From the NCBI GenBank assembly GCA_963825635.1, contig CAWGTU010000001.1, forward strand, positions 1,364,001-1,428,000: DNA of 64,000 bases, written 5' to 3'. The DNA comes from JAOUEA01 sp963825635 (GTDB lineage: Bacteria > Actinomycetota > UBA4738 > HRBIN12). Position 1 is the first letter of the stretch. Each line of letters begins with the position of its first letter. This document shows positions 16,938 through 26,382 of this stretch, in pieces. A model generated the notes under the pieces. The model saw only the letters and a list, made by a program, of their open reading frames with translations. It was not told the DNA's origin and did no database searches. A program made the translations under genes and the position numbers.

Positions 16938-18677
16938 TTACAGGTACTGCCCGGCATTCACGCGTTCGACCTGCCGGCCGTCACCGTCGTGCCCGAGCAG
17001 CGTGCGCACGTACACGATGCGCTCACCCTTCTTGCCCGAGATGCGCGCCCAGTCGTCTGGGTTCGTCGTGTTCGGGAGATCCTCGTTCTCCTTGAACTCG
17101 TCGCGGATCGCCGTGAGGAGGTCCTCGGTCTTGATGCCCTTGTCCCCCATCGACAGGAAACGCTTGATCGCGTCCTTCTTCGCGCGGCGCACGATGTTTT
17201 CGATCATCGCGCCGGAGTTGAAGTCCTTGAAGTAGAGGATCTCCTTGTCGCCGCTCGCGTAGGTCACCTCGAGGAAACGGTTCCGATCGTTCTGCTCGTA
17301 CATCTGCTCGACCGTCTTCTCGATCATCCGGAAGCACGCCTGTTGCGGGTCGCCGCCGTACCGTGCGATCTCGTCGGGATGGATCGGAACGACCGGGTGC
17401 AGGTACTTCGACATGATGTCCGCTGCCTGCTGCTGGTTCGGCCGCTCGATCTTGATCTTCACGTCGAGCCGCCCCGGCCGCAGGATCGCCGGATCGATCA
17501 GGTCTTCGCGGTTCGACGCGCCGATCACGATCACGTTCTTGAGGGTCTCGACACCGTCGAGCTCGCTGAGCAGTTGCGGCACGATCGTGGATTCCACGTC
17601 GCTCGAGATGCCGGTACCCCGGGTCCGGAAGATCGAGTCCATCTCGTCGAAGAACACGATCACGGGCAGGCCTTCCTCGCTGCGCTCTTTCGCGCGGATG
17701 AAGATCTCGCGGATCTGACGCTCGGTCTCGCCCACGTACTTGTTCAGCAGCTCGGGGCCCTTCACGTTCAGGAAGTAGCTACGAGCGTCCGAGCGGCCGA
17801 CGCGCTCGGCGACCTTCTCGGCGAGCGACTTGGCGACCGCTTTCGCGATGAGCGTCTTGCCGCAGCCGGGGGGGCCGTACAGCAGCACGCCCTTGGGCGC
17901 TTCGAGCTCGTGCTCGGCGAACAGCTCCGCGTACAGGAACGGCAGCTCGACCGCGTCGCGGATCGAATCGATCTGGCCCTCGAGGCCGCCGATGTCCTCG
18001 TAGCTGACGTCGGGGATCTCCTCGAGCACGAGCTCCTCGACCTCTTCCTTCGGAAGGAGCTCGGTCGCCACACCGGCGCGGCCGTCGAACAGCACGTTGT
18101 CGCCCGCACGCACATGGGTGGTGAGGAGCTCGCCCGCGAGGTGCGCCACGTACTCCTCGTCGCCCCGGCCGATCACGATCACCCGGTCGTCGCCCAGGCG
18201 GTCCTTGACCTTCACGACCTCGCCGGCACGGTCGGGATCGAGCACCTCGACGACGTTGAGGGATTCATTCAGCACCACCTGGACGCCGGGGCGGAACGCG
18301 CGCTCGTCGATGTCGGGCGCGGGCATCACGCGCATCTTGCGGCCGGCCGTCACGACGTCGATCGAACCGTCGTCGTTGCTCGCGAGGTAGACGCCGAACG
18401 ACGCGGGCGGCTGCGAGAGCTTCTCGACCTCCTCGGCGAGGGCTTCGATCTTCTCGCGCTCGGCGCGCAGCGCGTCGGCCAGCTTCTGGTTCTGTCCCAC
18501 GGCGCGTTCGAGTTGCTGGCGCGCCTCGACGAGCTTCTCCTCGAGCACGGTGACCTGGCGGGGGGCGTTCGTCAGACGACGGCGGAGCAGGCCGACCTCT
18601 TCCTCCAGGAACTTCACCTGGCCATGGAGCTCCTGCACCTGCGCGTCGTACCGCTCGACCTGCTCTCGATCCGCCAT
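16938..18677 (-). CDS. mpa: Proteasome-associated AAA ATPase Mpa/ARC
   Basis: 579 aa. Hexameric unfoldase that captures Pup and feeds substrates into the 20S core. N-terminal coiled coil (about residues 5-75, MADREQVERYDAQ onward), tandem OB domains, then the AAA module with GPPGCGKT, IVFFDEMDS and second-region SNREDLIDPAILRPGRLD. The C-terminus NAGQYL has the penultimate Tyr that docks in proteasome alpha pockets. ATG 18677 is chosen because GGAGGTGA lies 5 nt upstream; an earlier GTG falls inside that site. Confidence 0.97.
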   Translation of the reverse strand: MADREQVERYDAQVQELHGQVKFLEEEVGLLRRRLTNAPRQVTVLEEKLVEARQQLERAVGQNQKLADALRAEREKIEALAEEVEKLSQPPASFGVYLASNDDGSIDVVTAGRKMRVMPAPDIDERAFRPGVQVVLNESLNVVEVLDPDRAGEVVKVKDRLGDDRVIVIGRGDEEYVAHLAGELLTTHVRAGDNVLFDGRAGVATELLPKEEVEELVLEEIPDVSYEDIGGLEGQIDSIRDAVELPFLYAELFAEHELEAPKGVLLYGPPGCGKTLIAKAVAKSLAEKVAERVGRSDARSYFLNVKGPELLNKYVGETERQIREIFIRAKERSEEGLPVIVFFDEMDSIFRTRGTGISSDVESTIVPQLLSELDGVETLKNVIVIGASNREDLIDPAILRPGRLDVKIKIERPNQQQAADIMSKYLHPVVPIHPDEIARYGGDPQQACFRMIEKTVEQMYEQNDRNRFLEVTYASGDKEILYFKDFNSGAMIENIVRRAKKDAIKRFLSMGDKGIKTEDLLTAIRDEFKENEDLPNTTNPDDWARISGKKGERIVYVRTLLGHDGDGRQVERVNAGQYL

Positions 18678-18862
18678 GGGTGTCACCTCCAGCGGGGTAG
18701 AGACGGATGGTACCCCCGGCCCCCCACGTTGCCGTGGAGCGTCGTGTGAGCTTCCTCTCTACTCATACGGAAGTTCTTGCCGAACGTGTAATGCCCATTC
18801 CAAGGTAGTTCTGACCCGAGGTCGCGCCGAGGATGCTATCGGCGGGTGCCGACGTCAGGGGG
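18678..18862 (-). promoter_or_regulatory. Intergenic region upstream of mpa
   Basis: 185 nt between trmI and mpa. It holds the GGAGGTGA ribosome site and a possible -10 (TACCAT, about 30 nt before the ATG). No strong -35 or terminator is evident. Probable start of an mpa-dop transcript. Confidence 0.35.
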
Positions 18863-19642
18863 TCACGCCTCGCGGCGGGCGATGGACAGGAACCCGGTGT
18901 GCCCCACCATGCGGTGGTCGGGGCGCACGCTGCGCTCGGTGACGTGCCATCCGCGCTTCAGCGTCTCGAACGTCTCGATGTGCTGGAAGCCGTTGCCCTG
19001 CAGCGCGAGCACGAGCTGCTGCACCTGCACGGTCGTCGGAAGGTACGCGCAGACGATGCCGCCCGGTTCGAGCACCTCCCGGAGCGCGGGCAGGGGTCCC
19101 CAGGGCTCCGGCATGTCGAGCACCGCCCGTTCGTATCGCTCCCCGGTGCCGGCGACCTCGGAGAGGTCTCCCCGTCGGAGCTCGACGATGTCCGGCATCT
19201 TGCCGAAGAACGCCTCGACGTTCGCGACAGCCTTCTCTCGATGCTCGTCCCTGAGCTCGTACGAGACGACCCGGCCCGCATCGCCCACGGCTCGGCACAA
19301 GGCGATCGTGAGCGCGCCCGAGCCGCTGCCGGCCTCGATCACGCGTGCCCCGGGGAAGATGTCGGCGTACGTCACGATCGGACCCACGTCCTTCGGGTAG
19401 ACCACCTGAGCGCCTCGCGGCATCTTCAGCACGAAGTCGGCGAACCTCGGCCGGTACGCCACGAGCACCATGCCCCGAGAGGTCTCGAGTCGCGTGCCTT
19501 CGACGGCGCCGATCACCGCGTCGTGGTCGAGGGTGCCACTGTGCGTGTGGAACGTGGCGCCCGACGAGAGGTGGACGAGGTAGGTGCGGTCGCGCTGGTC
19601 GATCATCAGGACCCGCTCTCCGGCCTCGAACGGTCCGCTCAC
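18863..19642 (-). CDS. trmI: tRNA (adenine-N1)-methyltransferase TrmI
   Basis: 259 aa. SAM-dependent enzyme that makes m1A58 in the T-loop of tRNA. An N-terminal beta domain is followed by the Rossmann methyltransferase domain with VIEAGSGSGALTIAL (SAM motif I), VVSYELRDEH and AVLDMPEPWGPL (catalytic loop). The mycobacterial orthologue (Rv2118c) is also just upstream of the proteasome locus. Its start overlaps the stop of the thiolase gene. Confidence 0.93.
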   Translation of the reverse strand: MSGPFEAGERVLMIDQRDRTYLVHLSSGATFHTHSGTLDHDAVIGAVEGTRLETSRGMVLVAYRPRFADFVLKMPRGAQVVYPKDVGPIVTYADIFPGARVIEAGSGSGALTIALCRAVGDAGRVVSYELRDEHREKAVANVEAFFGKMPDIVELRRGDLSEVAGTGERYERAVLDMPEPWGPLPALREVLEPGGIVCAYLPTTVQVQQLVLALQGNGFQHIETFETLKRGWHVTERSVRPDHRMVGHTGFLSIARREA

Positions 19643-20631
19643 GCCGTGCGCCCATAGATCTCGGCGGGCATGACCTCGTCGGACGATGCCCGGACCACCT
19701 CGCGGTCGTCATCCGGGATGGGGCCGTCCAGCCGCCGGCCGAGGATCTGCGCCCTGGCACGGCAGAACGCACAGAACCTGCCGGTGGTCGGGTGCCCGCA
19801 CGACCCACACGGCTGCAGCACCACGTCGTCGTCGTTCTGCGCGAACAAGGGCATGCCACGATCCAGGTAGCCGAGGAAGAACTGCGCCTTCGTGCCCGGC
19901 GAGGTAGCCTCGATCGCGTTCATCGCCTCCTTGTACCGGAGCTGGGTGTTCCCCGCGACGAGGGGACACTCCTCGACCACGTACTCGATGCCTCGCAGGA
20001 ACGCGTAGGCGGCCGTCTCGAGTTCGCTCAGGCGATGCAGGGGCTTCACCTTCTTCACGAAGCCGTCACTGGCGGGGAGCAGCGGTGTCTGGCGCGCGAT
20101 GTACTCGGTGTTCCACCGCAGGGTGTTGCCGAGCAGCGTGGCCGCCTCGTCGTCGAGGTTGTGGCCCGTCGCGATCACGTCGAAGTTCCCGTCGAGCGCC
20201 GCCGCGTTGAACACGTAGCGCTTCGACAGTCCGCAGACCGCGCAGGTGGAGCGCGATCCCCGGCGCCCGGCCGTGGGGATGTCGAACCCGTACGCCTCCG
20301 CCAGGTCGACCACACGCAGCTCAGCGCCGCGCGCCCGGGCGAAGGCCTCAGCGATGTCGTGCGAGCGGTCCGAGTACTCCCCGATGCCGAGTCCGAGGTA
20401 GAGCCCGGTCACGTCGTAGCCGAGCTCCAGCAGGATGTCCCACAAGGCGAGTGAATCCTTCCCGCCGGACACCGCCACGAGCACGCGGTCGCCTCGGTCG
20501 AACATCTCGAAGCGTCGGATCGCTTTTCGCACCTGCTCGGTGACGACCTCCGGGAAGCACCGCTTACAGAATGCGGCGTTGTGCCGGCGCACCTCGACGA
20601 CTGCCGGCCCTCGGCAGCGCTTACACCTCAT
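19639..20631 (-). CDS. TtuA/Ncs6-family tRNA 2-thiolation enzyme
   Basis: 330 aa from ATG 20631 (GGGGGTG just upstream; GTG two codons earlier is an alternative). PP-loop ATPase with VAVSGGKDSLALWD. An N-terminal zinc ribbon (CKRCRG ... FCKRCF) and a C-terminal one (PCGSCGHPTTGRFCAFCRAR) plus an internal cysteine pair (STCAVCGLSKR) match TtuA/Ncs6 enzymes that place sulfur on U54 or wobble uridine of tRNA. The adjacent ThiS-like gene is the likely sulfur donor. Confidence 0.88.
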   Translation of the reverse strand: MRCKRCRGPAVVEVRRHNAAFCKRCFPEVVTEQVRKAIRRFEMFDRGDRVLVAVSGGKDSLALWDILLELGYDVTGLYLGLGIGEYSDRSHDIAEAFARARGAELRVVDLAEAYGFDIPTAGRRGSRSTCAVCGLSKRYVFNAAALDGNFDVIATGHNLDDEAATLLGNTLRWNTEYIARQTPLLPASDGFVKKVKPLHRLSELETAAYAFLRGIEYVVEECPLVAGNTQLRYKEAMNAIEATSPGTKAQFFLGYLDRGMPLFAQNDDDVVLQPCGSCGHPTTGRFCAFCRARAQILGRRLDGPIPDDDREVVRASSDEVMPAEIYGRTA

Positions 20632-20827
20632 CGGCACCCCCGGAGATCACCGGACGGATCTCGAGCATGTCGTCGTGGCCCACATGGTCGTGCCGCGTGA
20701 CGAGCTCGCCGTCGCGGATCACGAGCACGGTGTCGCCGTCGATGCCGAGCTCGTCGAGCACCTCGCGGATCGGGCGTCCCCCCGGGAGGTCGACCTCGCG
20801 GTCTGGGTTGCGCAGCATGACCCTCAC
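20621..20827 (-). CDS. ThiS/MoaD/TtuB-like sulfur carrier with tail after GG
   Basis: 68 aa beta-grasp protein (MLRNPDREVDLPGGRPIREVLDELG ... core; MLEIRPVISGGADEV end). Its neighbour is a TtuA-like thiolase, so it probably carries the thiocarboxylate for tRNA thiolation, like TtuB or Urm1. Functional carriers normally end in GG; here four residues (ADEV) follow, encoded in the overlap with the thiolase gene. The first codon is GTG at 20827; ATG at 20818, 6 nt after AGGG, is an equally good start. Confidence 0.78.
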   Translation of the reverse strand: MRVMLRNPDREVDLPGGRPIREVLDELGIDGDTVLVIRDGELVTRHDHVGHDDMLEIRPVISGGADEV

Positions 20828-20866
20828 GGGACCCAGGCTAACGCACGGGTCCAGCGAAGGGTTCCG

Positions 20867-21991
20867 CTACGGGATCTCGACGGGCAAGGGTCGAGCGGCG
20901 AGCTCGACCTCGACGGTCCGAGTGCCGCCGTCGGCCTCGACCAGTTCGACCGAAACCCGGTCGCCGGGCGCGAGTCCGTCGAGCACGACGCCGAGGTCTT
21001 CGGGTGAGGCGATCGCTCGGCCATCGATCGAGACGATCACATCCCCCTCGCCGATGCCGACATCGTCAGCGGGGCCGTCGGCGAGCGCGCCCACTACGAA
21101 CGCTCCCGTCTCGACGTCGATGCCCTGCTGGAACCTGAGGTCGGAGGTGATCTCGGTCGTGGAGACCCCGAGGTAGCCGGTCGCCGCGAGCGGATCCTCG
21201 ATCGACGACGCGATCGTGTCGCGGACGAAGTCGATCTTGATCGCGAACCCGATGTTCTCGGCCTGGTCGTTGCCCGCCGAGTTGATGCCCACGACGTTGC
21301 CGGCCATGTCGACGAGCGGGCCGCCGGAGTTGCCGGGATTGATCGCAGCGTCGGTCTGGATCACGCTCGGGTAGGTCCGCACACGGACACCCTGGGCATT
21401 GGTCTCGCATGCGCGGCAATTCGGGTCCTGCGCTTCGATCGTGCGATCGAGGGACGAGACGATGCCGGTCGTCACCGTCGGCCCCCCCTCGAGGCCGAGC
21501 GCGTAGCCGAGTGCGACGACGCGCTGGCCGAGCCGCAGGCCCTCGGAGTCACCGAGCGGCACCGTCGGAAGGCCCTGCTCGTCGATGTCGAGCACGGCGA
21601 GATCGTTGAGGCAGTCGGCACCGATGAGCCGCGCTTCGTACTCGGTTCGCTCCTCATCCGAGAGGAAGACCGTGAGGCGGGACCCGCCCTCTACGACGTG
21701 GCAGTTCGTGACGATCACGCCGTCGTCGCGGACGATGAAGCCGGTGCCGACGCCCTGCCCGGAGCTGCCGTCGGCCTGGTAGACGTCGGTCGTGACGTTC
21801 ACGACCGCGGGCAAGACGCGGTCGACGACGGCCGCGACGGGTTCCTTGCCGGCGTCGACCGGCTCCGTCGAGGTCGCGCTGTTCAGTCCGGTGGCGCCGT
21901 CTCTCGTGGACGCATCATCACCGAGGGACACGGAGCAGGCGCTCGCGGTCACCGCGAGCACCGCCACCAGCACGGTCATCGTTCGTCTCAT
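20867..21991 (-). CDS. HtrA/DegP-type S1C serine protease, lipoprotein
   Basis: 374 aa from ATG 21991 (GGGAGGA upstream). A signal peptide with lipobox TASAC predicts lipid anchoring outside the membrane. Trypsin-like protease domain with catalytic His (VTNCHVVEG), Asp (NDLAVLDID) and Ser (NPGNSGGPLVDM), then one PDZ domain (GVSTTEITSDL ... VIVSIDGRAI). A probable envelope quality-control protease. Two cysteines in PNCRACET form an unusual insertion before the catalytic Ser. Confidence 0.92.
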   Translation of the reverse strand: MRRTMTVLVAVLAVTASACSVSLGDDASTRDGATGLNSATSTEPVDAGKEPVAAVVDRVLPAVVNVTTDVYQADGSSGQGVGTGFIVRDDGVIVTNCHVVEGGSRLTVFLSDEERTEYEARLIGADCLNDLAVLDIDEQGLPTVPLGDSEGLRLGQRVVALGYALGLEGGPTVTTGIVSSLDRTIEAQDPNCRACETNAQGVRVRTYPSVIQTDAAINPGNSGGPLVDMAGNVVGINSAGNDQAENIGFAIKIDFVRDTIASSIEDPLAATGYLGVSTTEITSDLRFQQGIDVETGAFVVGALADGPADDVGIGEGDVIVSIDGRAIASPEDLGVVLDGLAPGDRVSVELVEADGGTRTVEVELAARPLPVEIP

Positions 21992-22126
21992 CGAGGGGTC
22001 CTCCCACTTCCAAGGGTATCGGTTCACATGTCGTGGTTCGCTACCCCGACCGTAGGGGGTTCAGCTGGGAGAACGCTGAGATGTGGCGATGGTGTTCCCG
22101 TGAGGGTCGTGTGGGCTGCGCTCGGC

Positions 22127-23308
22127 CTACGAGGCGAGCGACCCGGCGGGCCTCTCCTTGCGCGGGTCGACGAACGGGATCACGGCGGTCGTGCCGAGGA
22201 GGTGCTCGCCGTCTTCGGTCTCGACGTCGAGCCGGTTCCCGGGCTCGGCCAGTGCGATCGGAACCCAGACGTAGCCGATGTTCTTCTTCAGGCCCGGCGA
22301 CCAGATCGCGTCCGTCATATGGCCGACCCGTTTCCCGTCGTGCGAGACGTGCCAGTACTCGGACATCTCGGCACGCAGCTCGTCGCCGTCGAGCTCGATG
22401 CCGACCAGCTTCCGATCGACCCCCGTAGCGCGAAGCTCTTCGAGGGCCGCCTTCCCGATGTAGTCCTGTGGCTGATCTTCCACGAGGCGTTCGAGGCCCA
22501 TCACGTGCAACGGGGTGTCGCCCAGTCGGATGTCCGATCCGTAGTTGAAGATGCCGGCCTCGATGCGTCTCCCCTCGCACGGCGCGATCGGGCGGATGTC
22601 GAACTCTTCGCCCGCCGCCGCGATGCGGTCCCAGAGCTCGTCGCCCTTGTCGTAGTCGAGCAGGTTCACCTCGAAGCCGGGGATCGCCGTCCAGCCGGTG
22701 CGGCTGATCACGACCGGGATGCCATCGATGTCGAACTCCTCGATCCAGTAGTACTTGATGTCGTAGATCGCTGGGCCGACGAGCTTCTCCAGGGTCTTGG
22801 CCGCCATCGGGCCCTGCACCTGCATGGGGTGCACGTCGGGGGTAGTGACCTGCGCGTCGAGTCCGCTCGACGCGGCGACGCCGAGCGCGTAGAGGCCGGC
22901 GTCGGAGTCGGCGAGCTGCATCCACCAACGGTCCTCCGCCACGTGCAGGAGGACCGGGTCGTTCACGATCGAGCCGTCGGGGCCGGTCACGAGCATGTAC
23001 TTGCCCTGCTTCACGGCGCACTTCGAGAGGTCGCGACAGGTGATCATGTCGATCAGCGTGTCGGCGTCGGGTCCGCTGACCTCGATCGTCCGCTCGACAC
23101 CAACGTCCCACATCGTCACCCCGTTCGCGAGTACCCAGTACTCGACCTCGGGATCGTCGTAATAGGCGGGCAGGTACATGTGGTTGTAGATGTCGTACGA
23201 CGTGCAGCCCGCACGTCGGGTCGCGTTGAAGAACGGGGACTGGCGGTACCAAGGACCGAAGTACAGGGTCGCGCTCTTCTCGAGCATCTCCTGGCGCTCG
23301 TTCGCCAT
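22127..23308 (-). CDS. DmdA/GcvT-family folate-dependent methyltransferase
   Basis: 393 aa. Aminomethyltransferase-fold protein of the DmdA subgroup, with YDIYNHMYLPAYYDD near the N-terminus, TMWDVGVERTIEVSGPDAD, MITCRDLSKCAVKQGKY, and the C-terminal region GVELDGDE-like plus PFVDPRKERPA. DmdA transfers a methyl group from dimethylsulfoniopropionate to tetrahydrofolate; many relatives act on other methylated compounds. GGAGAC precedes the ATG. A second, distinct paralogue follows upstream, then a Rieske oxygenase. The substrate cannot be read from sequence. Confidence 0.85.
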   Translation of the reverse strand: MANERQEMLEKSATLYFGPWYRQSPFFNATRRAGCTSYDIYNHMYLPAYYDDPEVEYWVLANGVTMWDVGVERTIEVSGPDADTLIDMITCRDLSKCAVKQGKYMLVTGPDGSIVNDPVLLHVAEDRWWMQLADSDAGLYALGVAASSGLDAQVTTPDVHPMQVQGPMAAKTLEKLVGPAIYDIKYYWIEEFDIDGIPVVISRTGWTAIPGFEVNLLDYDKGDELWDRIAAAGEEFDIRPIAPCEGRRIEAGIFNYGSDIRLGDTPLHVMGLERLVEDQPQDYIGKAALEELRATGVDRKLVGIELDGDELRAEMSEYWHVSHDGKRVGHMTDAIWSPGLKKNIGYVWVPIALAEPGNRLDVETEDGEHLLGTTAVIPFVDPRKERPAGSLAS

Positions 23309-23448
23309 GTGTCGTGTCTCCGTTTCCAGGTCTCGGCCGGACTCCGTGCCCGACGCACGGGTTGAATCATCGTTCAGTCACGCCGCTCACGCAAGCCGAT
23401 GCCGGCCCGAGGCCAGCGTGGAGACGCTGAACGGATGGTCAGCGCCGG

Positions 23449-24610
23449 CTACGCCAGCGGGATCTGCTTCTTCGGGTCGACGAACGGCATCTCGACGACG
23501 GTGGCGCCGCGCTCGCCCCACTCCGACGACACGGCGAGCCGTGTGCCCAGCGCCGAGAGCTCGGTCGGGACCCAGGCGAACCCGATGTTCGCACCCAGCC
23601 GAGGCGAGTGGATCGCGGACGTGACCTTGCCCACGAGCCCGTCACCCGACGAGACCGTCCACTTCACGTTGTTCAGTGCGGGGAACGGCGTCCCCGTCGA
23701 TCTCGACACCGACGATGCGGCGTTCGACTCCTGCGTCGCGGATGCTGCGAAGAGCCGACAGGGAGATGCAGGCGTCGTCGTCCAGGCTGTCCCAGTCGAC
23801 GAGCCGATCGAGTCCCATCTCGATCGGGTTGTTCTCGTAGGTCATGTCGGCGCCCCAGTTGAAGATCGCGCCTTCGATGCGCCGGATGTCGCTCGGCCCC
23901 GTGGGGACGATGCCGAACTCCTGCCCGGCGGCCATGATCGCGTCGTAGACCTCGTTCCCACGGCTGGTGTCGGTGGTGTACACCTCGTACCCGACCTCCG
24001 ACGTCCACCCAGTTCGCGTGACCACGACCGGCACCCCGGCGATCTCCGCGTGCGTCCAGAAGTAGTACTTGAGGTCGAGGATGTCGTCGCCGAGCAGCTT
24101 CACCATCAGGTCCTTGGACTTCGGTCCCTGCACCTGCAACGGGGCCACGTCGGCTTCCTGGATCGTCACGTCGAGATCGGGGTAGGCGTTCTTGAGCCCA
24201 CGTGCGAAGAGCAATGCGTCGCTGGACGCGAGCGCGAACCAGAACGTGTCCTCGTCCATGCGCGTGAGCACCGGGTCGTTGACGATGCCGCCGTCGCTGT
24301 CGCAGATCAGCACGTACTTCGCCTGGCCGACCGCGCACTTCGAGAGATCTCGCGGGGTGAGCAACTGTGCGAACGCGAAGCCGTCGGGACCTGAGATCTC
24401 GAGGCAGCGTTCGACCGAGACGTCCCAGAGGGTGACGGCGTTCAGCAGGGCGTCGAACTCCGCCTCGAACGAGTCGAACCGGATCGGGAAGTACATGTGG
24501 TTGTAGACGGTGTATCCCTTGGGGCCGTAGCGCTGGGTGGCCTCGTAGTACGGGGTTCGGCGGTTGCGGGCGCCTCGCTGCACCAAGGACATGTCGAACG
24601 GCTCTGCCAT
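23449..24610 (-). CDS. DmdA/GcvT-family paralogue (one frameshift)
   Basis: About 386 aa when repaired. Closer in sequence to bacterial DMSP demethylase than its neighbour: KGYTVYNHMYFP, LWDVSVERCLEISGPDG, LTPRDLSKCAVGQAKY, PLQVQGPKSKDLM and WGADMTYENNPIEMGLDR. The frame breaks at the CCCC run 23692-23695 (plus strand); dropping one base restores EIDGTPFPALNNVKW and runs to the TAG at 23449. ATG 24610 follows GGAGGGAG. The single homopolymer change suggests a sequencing error. Confidence 0.83.
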
Positions 24611-24684
24611 GGTCGCTCCCTCCGGTCGGTTGGGCGATGGTATGCCGAACCGTACGCGACGGCTGACCGCTCGCTGTCCCGGGG

Positions 24685-25875
24685 TCAGGCGTCGGCCGTG
24701 TCGATCTCGTGCACCTGCGGAGGTGGGCTCACGTGACCGTCGACGTAGGCCTGGGCGACCATCGCCATGAAGATGTGCACCTCGTCCTCGCTCCAGGCGA
24801 ACGGACCCTGGTGGAACCCTTGGCTCTGCAGTCCCCGGTAGACCGACTCGCAGGCGACCCAGTCCTCGCGGTTCGTGATGTCCCAGAACTCGCTCGCGTA
24901 CGCCGGGCTGAAGCCCGGTCGGTCCGTCGCCTCGGGTGGGAAGAGCCATTGGCACTCGACCTTCGTGCGCCCCGGGGCGAGCGGCTCGATGCGATGGGTC
25001 ATCACGTAGTCGGGGTGCAGGCTGATCAGCAGGTTCGGGAAGAGGCCGAAGTAGAAGACCCCACGCCGCTGTCGCTCGTCGAGGCCGCGGATCGTCACGC
25101 CGCCGGACTCACCCGTGAGCGACATCGTCTGTGCGAAGTCCTTGAGCTCCATGTTCCCCCCCACCCAGAGCCCGTCGTGGGCGAAGTTCTGACCCGAGTC
25201 GACCGGGGTCACGTCGCACAGCGCCGGATGGATCGAGGGGCAGTGATAACACTCGTGGTAGTTCTCGGTGATCGTCTTCCAGTTCGCCGCGACCTCGTAC
25301 GTGTGGGTCTCCCCGACGAAGAGACGCTCGGTCTCCCACGGCGCGATCAGCTCGTCGAGGTTGCCGACGTGCTGTGCGAACGAGGGAGCGGCGCCGTCGG
25401 CGTTCACGAAGAGCCAGCCGCGCCACTCGGCCAGGCGTGCCGCGACCAGCGGATACTCGACCTTGTCGAACCCGTCGACGTCGCCGAACCGCGGTGCGGC
25501 GCCGAGGGAGCCATCGAGCTGGTAGACCCAGGCGTGGTAGGGGCACTTGATCGCCCGGAGGTTCGTCGTCGCGCCAGGCTCGAGCAGCTCGTGGCCCCGA
25601 TGGCGGCAGGTGTTGTAGAAGCCCCGAAGCTCACCCTGGAGGTCGCGCACGACGAGGATGCCCTCGGCCCCGATGCGGAAGGCTCGTTGGTCACCGGGAT
25701 TCGCGAGCTCATCGGCACGGCCTACACAGACCCAACCCTGCTCGAAGAGGTGCAGCGCCTCCCAATCGAGGACCGACGATGAGATGTACGCCTCGGCGGG
25801 GAGGGTTCTCGCCCGGCCGAGGGTCGGCGCCAACACCGGGCGTAGGAGCTCGGGCGCGATCGGGCTCGTCGACAT
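24685..25875 (-). CDS. Rieske non-heme iron oxygenase, alpha subunit
   Basis: 396 aa. Rieske [2Fe-2S] ligands Cys90-His92 and Cys111-His114 (CRHRGHE ... KCPYHAW), and a mononuclear iron site with His207 and His211 (ENYHECYHC). This arrangement fits ring-hydroxylating dioxygenases and also choline/carnitine monooxygenase and glycine-betaine demethylase enzymes. The electron-transfer partner is not in the window. Between two DmdA-like genes and an amidohydrolase, N-demethylation of a quaternary amine is a reasonable inference, not shown. Confidence 0.87.
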   Translation of the reverse strand: MSTSPIAPELLRPVLAPTLGRARTLPAEAYISSSVLDWEALHLFEQGWVCVGRADELANPGDQRAFRIGAEGILVVRDLQGELRGFYNTCRHRGHELLEPGATTNLRAIKCPYHAWVYQLDGSLGAAPRFGDVDGFDKVEYPLVAARLAEWRGWLFVNADGAAPSFAQHVGNLDELIAPWETERLFVGETHTYEVAANWKTITENYHECYHCPSIHPALCDVTPVDSGQNFAHDGLWVGGNMELKDFAQTMSLTGESGGVTIRGLDERQRRGVFYFGLFPNLLISLHPDYVMTHRIEPLAPGRTKVECQWLFPPEATDRPGFSPAYASEFWDITNREDWVACESVYRGLQSQGFHQGPFAWSEDEVHIFMAMVAQAYVDGHVSPPPQVHEIDTADA

Positions 25876-25993
25876 CGTGGGGGTGGACCTCCAGACGGAA
25901 GGAAGGATCGGTGCGGGCCGGCCGAGGCTAGCATCGGGTCCCCACCCGACGGAGAGGGATCGCCGACCGCGGGTCAACGAACCCGATGCCGCG

Positions 25994-26362
25994 CTAGATG
26001 CGGGACTCGACCCGGCAGACCGTGCCCGACTCGAGATGTCGTGCCCGTGTGGCGAGGTCGTCGCGACCCGGTAGGTTCTGCACGACGCGCACCACCTTGA
26101 GGTTGCCCTGGGCGTTGGTGGTCCGCACCTTCGAGAAGATGAGTTCCTCCTCGTGATAGAGGCGCACGCGCCAATCGTCTCGAGCCTGATCCGTCAGGAG
26201 GCGCAGCGTGACGGCGATCTCCTCGCCGATCTTCGTCGCCGCCAGGCGACACCGGTAGTCGAGGCCACGCTGGGCGCTCGCGGAGATGCCCGCGGAGCCG
26301 ACGAGCGAGATCGTCGACATCGCGAGGGCGAGCACGATCGTCGGTCTCCATCGCCTCCTCAC
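25994..26362 (-). CDS. Small secreted protein, unknown
   Basis: 122 aa with a Sec signal peptide (RRRWRPTIVLALAMSTISLVG, likely cleaved after ISASA). The mature part has two cysteines (YRCRL and GTVCRV) that may form a disulfide. GTG start 5 nt after AGGAGG. It begins 20 nt after the amidohydrolase gene, so it is probably cotranscribed. No family recognised. Confidence 0.65.
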   Translation of the reverse strand: MRRRWRPTIVLALAMSTISLVGSAGISASAQRGLDYRCRLAATKIGEEIAVTLRLLTDQARDDWRVRLYHEEELIFSKVRTTNAQGNLKVVRVVQNLPGRDDLATRARHLESGTVCRVESRI

Positions 26363-26382
26363 CTAATCCTCCTGACGTTCGC

